This document shows positions 10,301 through 22,828 of a stretch of 64,000 bases of DNA, in pieces; positions within the stretch are counted from its first letter, which is position 1; each line of letters begins with the position of its first letter. The notes beneath the pieces were generated by a model. The model was not told the DNA's origin. It saw only the letters and a list, made by a program, of their open reading frames with translations, and did no database searches. A program made the position numbers and the translations under genes. This stretch comes from Tretioscincus oriximinensis (Eukaryota > Chordata > Lepidosauria > Squamata > Gymnophthalmidae): assembly GCA_022410635.1 (NCBI GenBank), contig JAJVDF010000586.1, positions 1 through 64,000 of the forward strand. The letters run 5' to 3'.

Positions 10301-12563
10301 ATTTCTCTGAAACTGACTATTCAGTATTGCTTGTCAGCTTATCCATCTCTGATGTAGTAAGAGATATTTTTTTCAGAAAATCAACAAGTCCAGTATGTCC
10401 CATGACTGATTAAGGATGCTTAGGATTGCCCAGAGAATTAGAGGGAGGTATCCTCTTAATTAGTGAAGAGACTGTTTTGTAGAGATGCTATAATTGTCTA
10501 TTAGAAAAGCACCTCTGTGTTCTCCATCTATGAGCATGAACGCATCAGAAGCACGTTCATTTAAGGTACAAAAATGGCTCCTCTGCTAACAATTGCATCT
10601 TACTGGCATATAACTTTTTCCAGGTTCCTTCCTTGGTAAGTGGAGACAATTCTTATTGGTAAGAAATCCCAGTTTTATTTAATTCCTTCGTTTGATAGAT
10701 CAGGACTACAATCTGGCTTTTAAAAGGTCTTGAAATGTTTCAGTCTAATCTTATAGTCATTCGTATGGAGCCTTTAAAACTTCTTAGCACGATTCTGATC
10801 TCTGAGATGGTGGTTTTTTTAAAGGATGAAATCCCACAGTGTTAAGCAGCACAATGTTGCTCTAGGAGCAGCTGTTTGAAGCAGCTGAGGAGTGAAGCCA
10901 GGAATACTAGAACATGTCCAGCAGAGATGACAGATGCTGCAAACAAGGAGGGGAGAAATCACATTATCTGTTTTCTTGTGTAAGATGTGGTCTCATGCTG
11001 GGTATGAACCTGAAAGTTGTTCTCCGTAGATGAAAACAAGGGGACAAAATAAAAGTCAGGTTCATGCCTAGAATATTTAAATGACTGAGGTTTACTACTG
11101 GACATTACCATTATTTTTTGCAGCTACGTAAGTCATAAAAATTAGCAAGTAATTGGCTTTTGAGGAAGAACAGGATAATACTAGAATAATAATAATTTAA
11201 AAAGGACAGAATTTCGACAGCCTTGATTGACTGTCTCTTACATCTGGTGAAAATTCCTCTTTTTCACATCCATTAAATATGAAACACTCCTTCTTTCCTC
11301 TCAGTTTTTGTAGTAACCTGAGATAATGCCAGCATTTTAAAAAGATCACATACTATAATAAATATGCCTTGATATAGGCCACTCCCACACAAGATTCTCC
11401 TACCAGTTTGGTAGGATCAGCATAATGTCTCCACCACACTAGACACTGTCCTCCCAGGGGTCCACTAGGGGAAAAGCTGTTCTGAAATAGAAGACCGTTG
11501 ATGTTTTTCAATATCAGCCCATAATGGCTGCTACTTCCATAGGAAGCTGCCTGTAGCCTTGGTGTTTGGCACACCGTTACAGGAGTTGGGATATGTCAAG
11601 AAGACGCCAGCCAGGACTGCAAAATTGTAGCTGGTTGACATACCTCATAGCAACTTCCTGATCCTTTGCCAGCTCTGTGTGGATTTTTGAGGTAATATGA
11701 ATGGACAGGGATTGCATCATGCTGGGTTTAAACCCCAGTTTGGGTTTTACCCCATAGTGTGGAAAAGACCCTAGATAGTAAGCCATAAAAGTTGATAGCT
11801 TGGAATCAAAGTACTGATGTATTCACAGCCTTGCGTTTATAATGTGGTTTATCAAAGATTCTATGAATCCTTCTTAATTATTATTTAAACTTTCTATTGA
11901 TTAAAATGCAACTGTCAAAAATGCTCCTCACCCCACCTTATATGACCCTAGGCATATAGGTAAGGAGCAGTAATCCTTCTATTTTTCATTCTATTCAACA
12001 TTTTATTTTATTGATATTTCGTAAAAGATTTTAATTGAGTGATCACCTTGCACTTTCCTGGAAATTGCACTTATCCTGACCTGAGGGTCCTACATGTCCT
12101 TGATATCACAAACATAGCATCTTGCTAATTGATTAGGCACAGAGCATTACAACAAAGAAGAAGCTCTCATTTCGTCTTCACGTGTTTGTATACTACAGAT
12201 AGGAATTGGGGGATATGCTTAGCTGCCTTTGGCAGATCAAAGGAATTTCCTTGTCATTGAAGGACAAGTGGTAACTGAGTTTGCAAGGAGAGATGGATTC
12301 CTGAACTGCCCTCTTGAAAGGATGACCTCTCTGAGGTTCTTTGTCAGAAAGAATCTGACAAAAGTGGAATGGGAGTGTGATTATGAAGGACTGTGGAGGT
12401 GACGGAATATGAAATTGGAGCATGGAATGGTCTGCAGAGGTATAACACATCACCTATGCTGGCTACCTTGACCCCTCTCTCCCCAAATCTGATCATGACT
12501 ATTTCAGCAGGGATTGCCCCTGAGGTCTCCCCCACTTAGACTGTTTCCTAGGTTACCTTTTGA
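10301..12563. other. Unannotated DNA
   Basis: No gene, RNA or repeat family recognised. Open frames are short and without domain signals. Confidence 0.45.
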
Positions 12564-12733
12564 TAGGGTTACCAGGTAAAATCCAGGATAGAAGCATAAA
12601 CTTTTATTGGATATAAAAAAGAGGCCTTTTCATCAGATGCAGTTTTTAATGCCTGCAATATCTGGGAGTTAAATCACACTTCACACTCATAAAACATGCA
12701 AACATCTATTCCAGATTTTATCTGCTAACCCTA
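12564..12733. mobile_element. Short MITE with TAGGGTTACCA-type ends, copy 2
   Basis: About 170 bp. The left end TAGGGTTACCAGGTAAAATC and the right end, read on the minus strand as TAGGGTTAGCAGATAAAATC, match over about 23 bp. The interior is shared with 5758-5920. It has no coding capacity and is a non-autonomous DNA transposon. Confidence 0.75.
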
Positions 12734-14491
12734 CCATACGAGAATTCATAGTCCTATTCATAGAGGAAGGAACGCATGATAAGTGAAACCTGCTGAAACT
12801 CCAACTTCCATGCAACTATTAAATGAGCAGGTACGCCGCTGTCCTCTTATATGACAATCTTAATAATATGAATTTTTAAACAGTCCTGGGGAAATAGATT
12901 AAGTTACTGATAAAACAAATATATTGGGTGTGGAAGGATAGGCTTGCCCTACATTGAAAAAGCAGTCCTTTTACACAGTCATCCCAACAGAGTCATACGT
13001 CCCTTAATTAAGGCATGTAGCTTGGAGAGACAGCAGGCAGCTTCAGTGTGGCTTCTGATTGGAAGGAAGGTCCCAGTCTTCAAAGATTCAGCAGAAGAGA
13101 GCAGAGCAATCATTTGGCAGGCCAATGGTTGGGAGAAGAAGCAGGTTGGGTAGTCATTCGGTGTCATATATGGAGGGGAATGGAAGATAATACAGTCACG
13201 TACAGTCCCTGTATGGTTCGTGGCAAGCAATGTTGAGCAGAGCAAGGGAAAAAAAAGGCATAAAAAATACAAAAGCAAAATAGTTGCTGCCTAAAAGAAT
13301 TAAAAAGCAAACTGGCAAAATTGTTTATGCTGTCCCGCAACTTCTATGGCCATTTTCTAGTTTCAGCAAAATGACCTTCATAGAAACATCAAGCCTGGAA
13401 ACACAGGTTCCCTGGCTTCAATGTTTTTGTCACTGACACACATGCAGCATCTAACAGAAATCTGTGCTTATTGGGCTATTTTCAGCTTTACACAGAAGCT
13501 GCCTCTCTTCCTCATGATTCTGCACAGTTCACAAATGGTTATCACAGAACTTTCCCAGTTGGGCAGAATCTGGGCCCACTTTTCCCTTTTGCATTCTGTG
13601 AGAAGGAACATCCCTCTTCCTTCCTGCCTTCCTTCCTTCCCTCCCTAAAATGAGGAAGGGTGATATTGTGGCTAATGAGGGACAGATCAAAATATGTAGC
13701 TACATTCCTGTGGTCTGGCCAGGTAGAGTGAAAAGGGCCTCCATCTTGAAATCCTGTTGCTTCTTTAAAACTAGAAGGCTTCTAATCCCCTCTCTGCCAT
13801 TAGGTTTTGATTTGATTCAGAATACGCTCTAACACAATGTTGAAATACATCGTAATAATTCAAAACTAGACACCAAAACTAGACACCACAGTAATTAAAT
13901 ATGGAGCAACTGAGTTGGGTTGGAAAAATTGGAGTGAACAGTTTAATCCTATTCTGTTTCAGTTTATTTGGAGGCAAAGTACAGCAATTTCTTCATACCA
14001 TTTTCTACAGAAAATTTGAAGAATTGTTTAAATTGTCACCATCGTTCACTCTGGTATATTTGCAAGCATGGTCATCATTACAGTACACTTGGCACCTTCA
14101 CATCAGTCAAATAGTGTTCATTTCCTTTGCTAATCACACACACAATTTGCCTGTATAGATCTGTCTCTAAACACTGTCTCTAGGCACTTCAGTCCATGTT
14201 TCTGGGGATGTATGTTTAGCTTATGAAAGTTCATGCCACCAAATTGTTTTTGTTCATTATCCTCCAAGGTACTACCAGTATAGGGTTGTCACAAAAAAGC
14301 TGGGACAGGAGTTTGCAACTTTTATGTGGATGGAAACTGATCCCCCTGCCCCAAACAGACATTATAAGTTGCAAAAACCTGACCTTTTGTGGGTAGGGGT
14401 GGATAATCCTGAATTAAATCTGCTTTTACACAATATTAACATTGCTTGTCTTATTTTTGTAAATGTTTTATGTGCATTTTATAAAGATGTA
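12734..14491. other. Unannotated DNA
   Basis: No gene is recognised. A small CTTC/CCTT-rich patch lies at about 13617-13646. A 99-codon minus-strand frame at 12979-13278 has no recognisable feature. Confidence 0.4.
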
Positions 14492-14567
14492 TTTAAAGCT
14501 TTCCAGTGTAGGGTTTTTTCCTCTAATATATATTAGAGGAAAAAACCATACACTGCAATACTTTAAA
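14492..14567. repeat. Near-perfect loopless palindrome
   Basis: The two halves of 14504-14555 are 26 bp each and are reverse complements with one mismatch and no spacer. The centre is CCTCTAATATATATTAGAGG. A weaker match extends outward to TTTAAAG on the left and CTTTAAA on the right, giving arms of about 38 bp. It could extrude as a cruciform. It may be a tiny MITE or a palindromic rearrangement; no known family is recognised. Confidence 0.85.
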
Positions 14568-14570
14568 ATA

Positions 14571-14620
14571 TACATACATGCATACATGCATACGTACATA
14601 CATACATACATACATAAATA
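14571..14620. repeat. (TACA)n microsatellite
   Basis: About 12 units of a 4-bp repeat with TGCA and CGTA variants, starting shortly after the palindrome. Confidence 0.9.
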
Positions 14621-14739
14621 CTCAGCAAAATATATGTGGATACAGTTTTCTCACACTGAAACTGCACTGCAAAATCCAAAGAAGCATGTGTTTTTTACTG
14701 ACAGGCATGCAAATGCTTTTTGGCACTTTGTTCTTAAGA

Positions 14740-14782
14740 AAAAAAGAAAGAAGGAAGGAAAAAAAGAACGAAAGAAAGAAGT
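14740..14782. repeat. A/G-rich (GAAA/GGAA)n tract
   Basis: Purine-only tract of degenerate GAAA and GGAA units. The lysine-rich frame through it is not a gene. Confidence 0.8.
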
Positions 14783-14829
14783 GCACCAAATAAATTCATT
14801 TTCCATTTGTATGAGATACATTAATAATA

Positions 14830-14908
14830 TACTGCTCAAAACCATTAAGGGAACACGTTAACATAACAGTGTAATACTTAAGTGTTCCCTTAATTGTTTT
14901 CAGCAGTA
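14830..14908. mobile_element. Mariner-type palindromic MITE, intact copy
   Basis: A 75-bp element (14832-14906) between two TA dinucleotides. The first 25 bp and the reverse complement of the last 25 bp differ at only two positions; both carry ATTAAGGGAACAC. The sequence would fold into a nearly complete hairpin. It matches the SINE-split copy at 3870-4252. There is no coding capacity. TA flanks and size indicate a Tc1/mariner-derived MITE. Confidence 0.9.
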
Positions 14909-14910
14909 TA

Positions 14911-17900
14911 TTTCTGTGAAGCAGGGTATCCACCTTTACTGTTTGCCTTGACGTACTAAGATTAACAATGCTGCTTACACTGAANCTAAGAATGGAGAAA
15001 TGTGTTGTTTCTGCTGCTTTTCAAGATCTTTATTTTAATATTGGTCTGAACTAGGATATCAGAATCAGTTTCTGTTATCAATTCCCACTAATATTTTTTA
15101 GTAAATTGCTTTGCAAAAGAAAAACTATTCTTTTTTAAATGCAAGCCACACATAATCACATCCAGCAAGGCCTAGCTGCTGTTTTGAAACTCATACAATA
15201 CAGTTTGCATATATTATCTAGAATGTAGGTCAGTAGACAAGTAGAAAGCAATCCTCAATAGGAAAATATCAGAGGGTTTCTCTCTTCAATGCCAGATTAG
15301 AGATCCCCCCCCTCCCTCTAACCCACTATGGTGCTGAATTCCTTTCAAAATAAATATTTCTAAATGTGGTGTCGGGGAAGAATGGAAGAAAAGAAATAGG
15401 ACTTTATAGTGTTGTTATCCTGGATGGTGGTGATGCAAATTTATTTTAGCTACAGGCAGAGTGATTTACCTCAAGAACTACATATTAGATTATTTTATCA
15501 ATAAAAAGGGGAAGAGGGAATAATCAAAATAACTAATTGGAGATTAATTCTAGGCTACGTTCTTCAAGAAGATGAGAGTCATGTCTTGTGACTTAGTGTT
15601 ACTAAGACATCAAATCTAGATTATATACTGCACATCCATATGGACCCAATGAAGCCTTTTTAAAGAACAGTCATACCACGTCTTCTTCATATATGAAAGT
15701 CCCTCATATTGTAATCAAGAGGGTTCACGTTGTCCATTTTTCTGTGGGCAATGACACCTCAAGTCACATTCCACTCTATGTAACTATACAAAACCCACAT
15801 AGGTGTTTTGGAAACAATACATAGGTGATTGGTCTTTGTGTGTGTGACTTCTGGCAAGCAACACAAAACCCTGGGACTGAGCTATTGGTAGAAGTACAGT
15901 TCTTTGTAATAACCACTTGTCCACTAGCAATTGTTTTGAAAGGAGGGAAGATACCCAAACAAGTCTTATTTTCACTGTTATTCTCACAACACAGATAACG
16001 TAGGGCAGCCTCACTACAGTAACTCTATCTGGGGAGAAGGCATTTGGATGCCTTCCAACAATGCATTCCCTGTACAATAAACCATTCATCTGCAATGTCT
16101 CAACGGGGAACGAGGATGATAAAAATCAAACCCAGCCATTTCCCATGGAAATACAGAGCTTCCATGGAGACCTCCGGTTTTATCTGTTTCCTGAATTTTC
16201 ACTACAGCATTCAGTTCTTGCCTTTCTTTTCCTTGTAATGACAGAAGACTAGACTTTGTTCCAGCTGATAAGTTGTCACAGCTGATAGAAGAGTGTCAGC
16301 ATGACAGCGGAGGTAAAACACACACAGTATTGTGTTTCATCTGACATTTCCATGATAGCCTTGTTTCTTGGCACACTTGTTCTTAATTATGTTATACCAC
16401 AAATGTTTCAAAGGGGTCAGCCAAGAGAGATTTCCAAGTAGTTGCCATTATCAGCTAGCTTTCACTGAAAGTTGACCAGATTCAAATGAGGGCAAGGTTC
16501 CTGCACCTTCTATTATGTAGAGGGTGGAAAATGGAATTATATTTTATTTTCAGTTTGTTTATATTTCTATCCACCCTGGACATGAAAGTCTCAGGGCAGT
16601 CACACTAAAATCAACATAAAACAGAATATAGAGGGGTGGTTTCAGCACCTCAGAAGAGACTATTCCATAGCTTGGAGTCTATCACTGAAGAGGCCATCCC
16701 GTGTATCAATAATACTGCTTTAACTACTAAAAAGGGTGTTACTGCCAAGATGGTCTTTCCAATAGATCTTGGGAAAGGGCAGCTCTACATGGGTAAATGA
16801 GTTCCTTTAAATATATGTGATCTAAGACATTTAGGTCTTGTAAATTAATGTTAGTATCCTGAACTGGACTCAGTAGCAAATTGCAATTTTCACTTTCTGA
16901 ATTTTTCCTCTTCACAATTCCATCTCCCATCATCTACATACAAATGGAAATAGAGTTCTTCTAGGATCTACTGAAAGCTTTCTATCTATCACAGATATGT
17001 GACTCACAGAATATGTGACTCACTCTCTCTGCAGGGTAACCAGATGTTTCTCCCTTTTCTTTTCTTTCAGAAAACATTTCTTTTCATTTTAATGACTGTT
17101 CTCTCTTTTTTTGCCCGCATTTGAATATTACCACAATTTGAGATGTTTTCTAGGCCAAGTCCAATTAAAGAAAGTAAACAAAAAGAATTTATCCAGATCC
17201 ATAATCTTCTGTTTTTCTGTCATCTTTGAAGTTTGTCCCCTAAAATATTCAATATTCTGACTGTTTGCTGTGTGACTAAGAAGAAATAGCACTTGATTTT
17301 GATTTTCTATATAAGGTTTTTAAACTCCCATCCTGTAAAAATGACAATACAGCTAAGTGATAAAGAGATTTTTTTCTTTTTGACCAGAAATAAAACTGAT
17401 AGGCTATCTTTCTATCCCACTGTAAATATCTAAGGTTATTATCAATCACAAGATGAACAAACTGACACTTCCTTTGGGTGAATCTGAAATAAACAGTTAT
17501 ACCAAAGGCAAAACCAAGGTCATCATAATTAGCAAACACATTAACATAAGTCATGAAACAAGTAATATTTCTAACAAACATACTGCCTATCATTTATGCA
17601 CTATTAGATAGCCTCTATGCATGACTTGGTTTAGAGATGTGCAAAATTTTGTTCGCACTTTATAATTTGATATTCCCCTCGAACTGAATTGGGAGTTATT
17701 AGAAGATCAAGGGTGCATCACAAATTGTTTGTTTCACACTATAAAAATGTGAAGCTGTAGGGATCTGGCTATGGAAATATTAGGAAGGGCTGTCATAGAG
17801 CTTTTTCTGGCTAGTAATTTGATGCAGCTTCCAAACACTGTGTCTGACAATTCCATTCAGATAGTTTCTTACTTTCAAAGATCATCCACTCTGAAGGAAC

Positions 17901-20900
17901 ACATGTGCTGCAACCTACTGGCCATCATTTAGCTGTCATAGAATGGAAGCAATTATTAAGTTACAAAAAATATGGTTCACATAGAGAAAAATAACTAGGT
18001 AACATTGGATTTTAGAAAGATAATCTGGGGTGTGGAAATAACTATGACTCATAAANCTTTGGATTTCCATTTCCTCATCCCAATTTAAAGAAAATGATGT
18101 ATGATTCCTGGTATTGCTCATGGCCTTTTTGTTATAGAGAGTTCAAAGGTAACACCAGAGAGCTGGAGACATTATCTTATGACAGTCATTTATCTTTTCT
18201 TCAAAAATGAAATTTAAGTTTCAGACAAGATTACATTGCAGACACTGAATTATGTCAGCTACGTTTCCAGCCAGAGGTACTTTCAGACATTTGTGCATAT
18301 AATTCATTTCAATTAACTAGTTTCAAAATTGTACTAGCCCATCAACCCAAATAGAAAACGATCCTTGTATCTGGGCAGCCACTTCTCAACAAATTCATTT
18401 TTGCAGATATTGCATTACATGACTCCATATAATATGGTAAGCNTAGGCAAGACAAGGTTGAAGGTTCTGATGTGAATCCATAATTGGGCTAGGAACATAC
18501 TTTTTTCTAATAAACCTTATTTATTGATAGCATCTTTGCAGTTATTCCCATTTTCCATATTATACCAATATCTTGACAAAAACATATTTCACTTTATAGC
18601 AATATATCCAAATAAAGCTCATATTTTCAACATCAACAGCATTAGTTCTAACAACCTCCCTCCCCACACTCTCCCGCAGGAGAAGCAGTACATTTATATT
18701 TTAAAATGATTTGGAATCATCAAGGAAACTTCTTAGTATAGTAATGCCAAAGGTTGTTATTTTACTCCACCTCTTCAATCAGAAACTAACGTATGCAAGG
18801 ATTTTCAGCTTTTCTTTTAATGGGAAGGAAAATCAGAGCTCCAATTAGGTTTTGTCTCACATGGGGATAACATCGATAGGGGCACCCCCACCTCTCTTTA
18901 ATTAGAATGGTGAAGTAGCTATCTTGGTGCCCACCTTAGCGCGTTATCTGGGATATGTGNCCCTTTTGCTCTCTATTCCCAGTTAGAGCCCTGTCCAGAA
19001 TCAATCTTAATAAGAACAGGATTGGCTACATCATTCATACATTCTTTTATTGCCCNAGGGTATTAACAGTTGCAGCTATGACTTGGCTCCAATTTACACC
19101 CCTTGCAATCTACANTGACTTGTACAAAGCCATTTCCCTTCATTATTTCATCTTCTAGAAATCAGTAGAACAACANCATGAGTGTATTCTTGAAGAAGCT
19201 ATTATATAGCTGAAGATACCACACTTGATGTTTTCTGCATGCATATTCCAAATAAAAATGCTAATCTTATCCTGTCAATATTACAATCTTTAATCCAAAT
19301 CCCCTAGAGACTCAAACAAATTCATAATTTGCCTGTTCCAAGTACTTCTCTATGGGTCTTATTAAGCTTTTCCACAAGTCTCTTAGCTCCATAGGGCTGG
19401 TTATATATGTGTTTTGAACAGAAATGAAGCTTTGAACAGAATTGAAAAACATGTGGTTTTGAGCATGATTATGGTGAATTTGCTTCACATAGTTGCAGGG
19501 ATTCAGCCATGGTAATGCTAGATAGGCTGTCATATGCTTTTTAGTATATTTATGAAGTTTTTGTAGTGTGGNGTGCTGTCTTTGCAGTAATGACACCGCT
19601 TATGAAGATTGTCTGCAAAAGCTTGCAAGACCTCCAGCCCTGCCCATCAATGAGAACAGAGGTTAAGAGGCTTAGCATTGCTTTTCCCAATCATATTTAA
19701 ACTGGAAACTTTGAATAACTGTTGTTTTTATAAATTAAAATATTACTATAAAAGAAAAATAGGCCTACTTAAAGAAAAATAATGGTGTTTTTCATTATTT
19801 GTCTCACCTTACTAATATTCCAATTTATTGGGACTATTATTGTTGTTGTTATATTATTAATATATGATTCAATGTCAGTACAAATCCCTGGTGGGACATG
19901 CTCATACTTTAATGTCAACGTGTGGTTCTTTATCTGCTGAAGCAGCAGATAGTGCAGCTAAGTGCAAAAAGGCCATTAAACAGCTTGAATCAAAGGATTT
20001 TGAGTTACTCCACAGGCATACAAGTGACCTCACTGAATTATTTTTAAAAACTGTAGCACAGCTAATTAAAAAAAACACAAGACTATGTCCGTTTTCTGCT
20101 TTCTTTTGTGGTATTTTAATTTAGAAATCTATTATGTTTTCAAATATGGTCTAGGCCATGGCAGTTACTTTCAGTAGCTAATAATAATTCAATACTGCAT
20201 GCAGCAAAAACTTAAGTAAGCTCTAATAAACTAAAATCAAGCTGGATCCAGATAGGTCTTAAAATTTCCCGCCATAGATTCTCCCTGTAGCACTCTCAAC
20301 ATAGCTCTGGGTGAAATCCCAAAATATCACTATTTTCAGACAAAAAACTCTGAACCTGGTTTCTGTTTATTTGTTTTAAATAGTAATACGGCTTACCTGA
20401 TCTGGGAACTCGTTTTCGGGATTCATTTTTTTTAAAATAGCCACCAATCAAGCAGAAGCAAAAAGAAGGTTTGTGTAGGGCAAAACACCTACTGTGCAAG
20501 CACAGGGGCCAGCACTTGGACACTTCCAGTTTGTTCCATTGGAATACCTGGAAATACCTACTGTTCTGCTTCAGGAGCAATGCCACACAAGGGCCTGGAT
20601 CTGCCCTGCAATTTCACCCTGACATCTGGTAGGAATAGTTAGAGATAACTGCAGGGTATAAACAGTATCCAGTTTTTCTTTTCACCCTATAAAGGCAACC
20701 TCAGTATGCTTGAGAATACAGCCATAGTTTCCCATGATGATGATGATGATGATGATNATTCATGCTTAAACTTAGAAATCGGTGGTATGCCTGGCTCTCA
20801 GCTTTTTGAAAAGGTCACTGACAATCTATCAGTCTGTGTCACTTTAGTTCAATGTTTATTTCACTGCTTTGAAGCATTGGAGAACAGCTGTCTAAGCCCA

Positions 20901-22303
20901 GGAGGTAAATTCCAATTGAATTTGTGGTTTGTTTAATATTCAGCAGCTGAAACAGATATGCTTGTTTAAAATCAACTTGGGTGTGGCATTTCTGTCCTTC
21001 AGGAAGGAGTTGCCAGACAACTATTCTAGAAGATTCAATCCTGCAAAGATAATGCAACTCAAAACTCGCTTTTCGTGTTACCCCTTTCCTGTAATCAGGA
21101 ATGTTTCACGGTAATTATCTGAATAAAAATCATTCTCNAAGAAGAAAAAATCTGCTGAGGAATATGAACATGTTAGTGTCCCACTTTACCAATGTTTCTT
21201 TAAAGGAACTCAGATGGATGACCTTGTTCTGCTCCAGGAAGGGGTCTAAGGGGCCTGCTCATGTGTATGCCACATCATACAACACTTCTTTGTTCTGGTG
21301 TTCCCTGACAATCCAGTTTTATCAGTTTACCGGTTTTAACTCGTCTTATTCTTACCTTTATTGTATATTCCGAATGTTGTAGTCCTGCCATTCCTGACAA
21401 GCAAGATTTTCTGTGCACNTGACACAAACTCCTGTCTGTCGTATTATTTGCTAGTTGTCAAGAGGAACTAACCAGGTGCTCTTGGAACGTTTTCTGCCAA
21501 TATCAGATTCCTTCAGCTCTCAACCTAACAGTTTCTCACCAAAACTATCCACATGTCACAGCGTATAACCCTATATAGNAGTTCTACTACAGTTTTTCTG
21601 AGTGAACCAAACCCGACATCGGTTGGATACAGCCTATGACTATAAAGTTATTCTTCTGTTTCTAGAAAAATGCTAACTTAAAATTTCAGAACACAGAACT
21701 GAGTCATTTTCTCTTGCTTTGTCTAGAGGAAAAGGAATTCTGACATATGGAGCTTTTTAAATCCAGCTAACATGTAAATTGGAACCAAAATAAGACTGCT
21801 GAAGCCCACACTTCACTCAAAATAATTTGAGCCTCAAATGTACATGCAGCGATACCTATTTTGGGTAGCAGAATGCTGTTAACTTGAAAATTCAAATCAC
21901 AAACCATGTATTTCTGCATAGGGTATAATTAATCCCGAACACAAAATTAAACNAAAGCAAACTCTTAAGAAGGTAACTGGAGAAATTTCTGGTCAAGAGA
22001 TAGTCACTGAAGCTAAATAGTGCCTTTTGAAAAGAAAAAAGACCTATTTTCATACATACATATTTTGGGTCTCGGTTTGGAAATGGCAGTAAATGGGGAG
22101 CAGGCAGGAGTAAACATAGAAAGCTTCTTGAAAAGGACTAGGTCTAATTGTCCACTAGAAAAAGACTCTAAATGTGGTAAACCATGAGGATTTGGTCTCA
22201 CACGTGCTTTCAATCAATTCTGAACAACCGGACAAGGGGGGAAATGCTTTTGAAGTGGGGTGTTTTCTGATTCAGACCTTATTTGCATTTACCCAATTTA
22301 ATC
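14911..22303. other. Long unannotated AT-rich stretch
   Basis: Over 7 kb with no recognised gene. Small items: a LINE-3'-end-like phrase TATATTTCTATCCACCCTGG at about 16559; a (GAT)8 tract at about 20735-20757; scattered Ns. Minus-strand frames at 17276-17593 (105 codons) and 19312-19596 (94 codons), and plus-strand frames at 19864-20124 and 22174-22419, show no domain I can name. They may be chance or degraded repeat sequence. Confidence 0.4.
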
Positions 22304-22315
22304 AACTTAAGTTGA

Positions 22316-22828
22316 TTGACAAGACGCTTGGAAAAAATAATTCCAAAGATAATAAAGGAAGACCAGTATGGTTTTGTAAAGAATCGGAGCATAACAGATC
22401 CGATAAGAATAGCAGTTAGTATTCTGAGCCATGCTCAAAAACACTGGAGGAAAGTTGCATTTATAAAACTAGTTGTCTATAAGGCATTTGACTCNGTGAA
22501 CCATAGTTATATTTCANAAATTTGTGCAAAATTCAATTGTGGTGGAGTATTTCAATCTATAATATCCAGGTTATATGATGGTAATATGGCAAAAATCATA
22601 GTAAATAGTGGAACATCAAATTGGATTGATATTAAGAACGGGGTGAAGCAAAGGTGCCCCTTATCACCTCTTATTTTTCTTTTAGCGATAGAGCCTCTTG
22701 CCAATAAGATTAGGGAAAACCAAAACATCTTTGGTTATAAAATAGGTTCGGAAAACATAAAGGTCAACTTCTATGCTGATGATGCATTAATTATCACAGA
22801 TGACCCTTCCATTCCATGCAGTACTTGA
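22316..22828 (+). pseudogene. L1 ORF2 fragment: reverse transcriptase core
   Basis: This is the first of two frames of a broken ORF2. ORF2 protein makes cDNA from L1 RNA at a nicked chromosomal target. Visible motifs in order are IIKEDQYGFVKNRSITD (the L1 region before motif A), AFDXVNH (motif A aspartate), GVKQRCPLSPLIF (motif B) and YADDALII (catalytic motif C, both aspartates intact). The frame has no true start because the element is 5'-truncated. It ends at a double stop just after the catalytic motif. The protein continues in another frame from about 22816, so a frameshift lies at about 22790-22815. One N falls inside motif A. The clade call is firm; the subfamily is not determined. Confidence 0.9.

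Noticed and set aside
19312..19596. 94-codon minus-strand frame that might be a retroelement piece
   Set aside because: No reverse transcriptase, nuclease or other motif could be identified. The neighbouring frames do not continue the protein.
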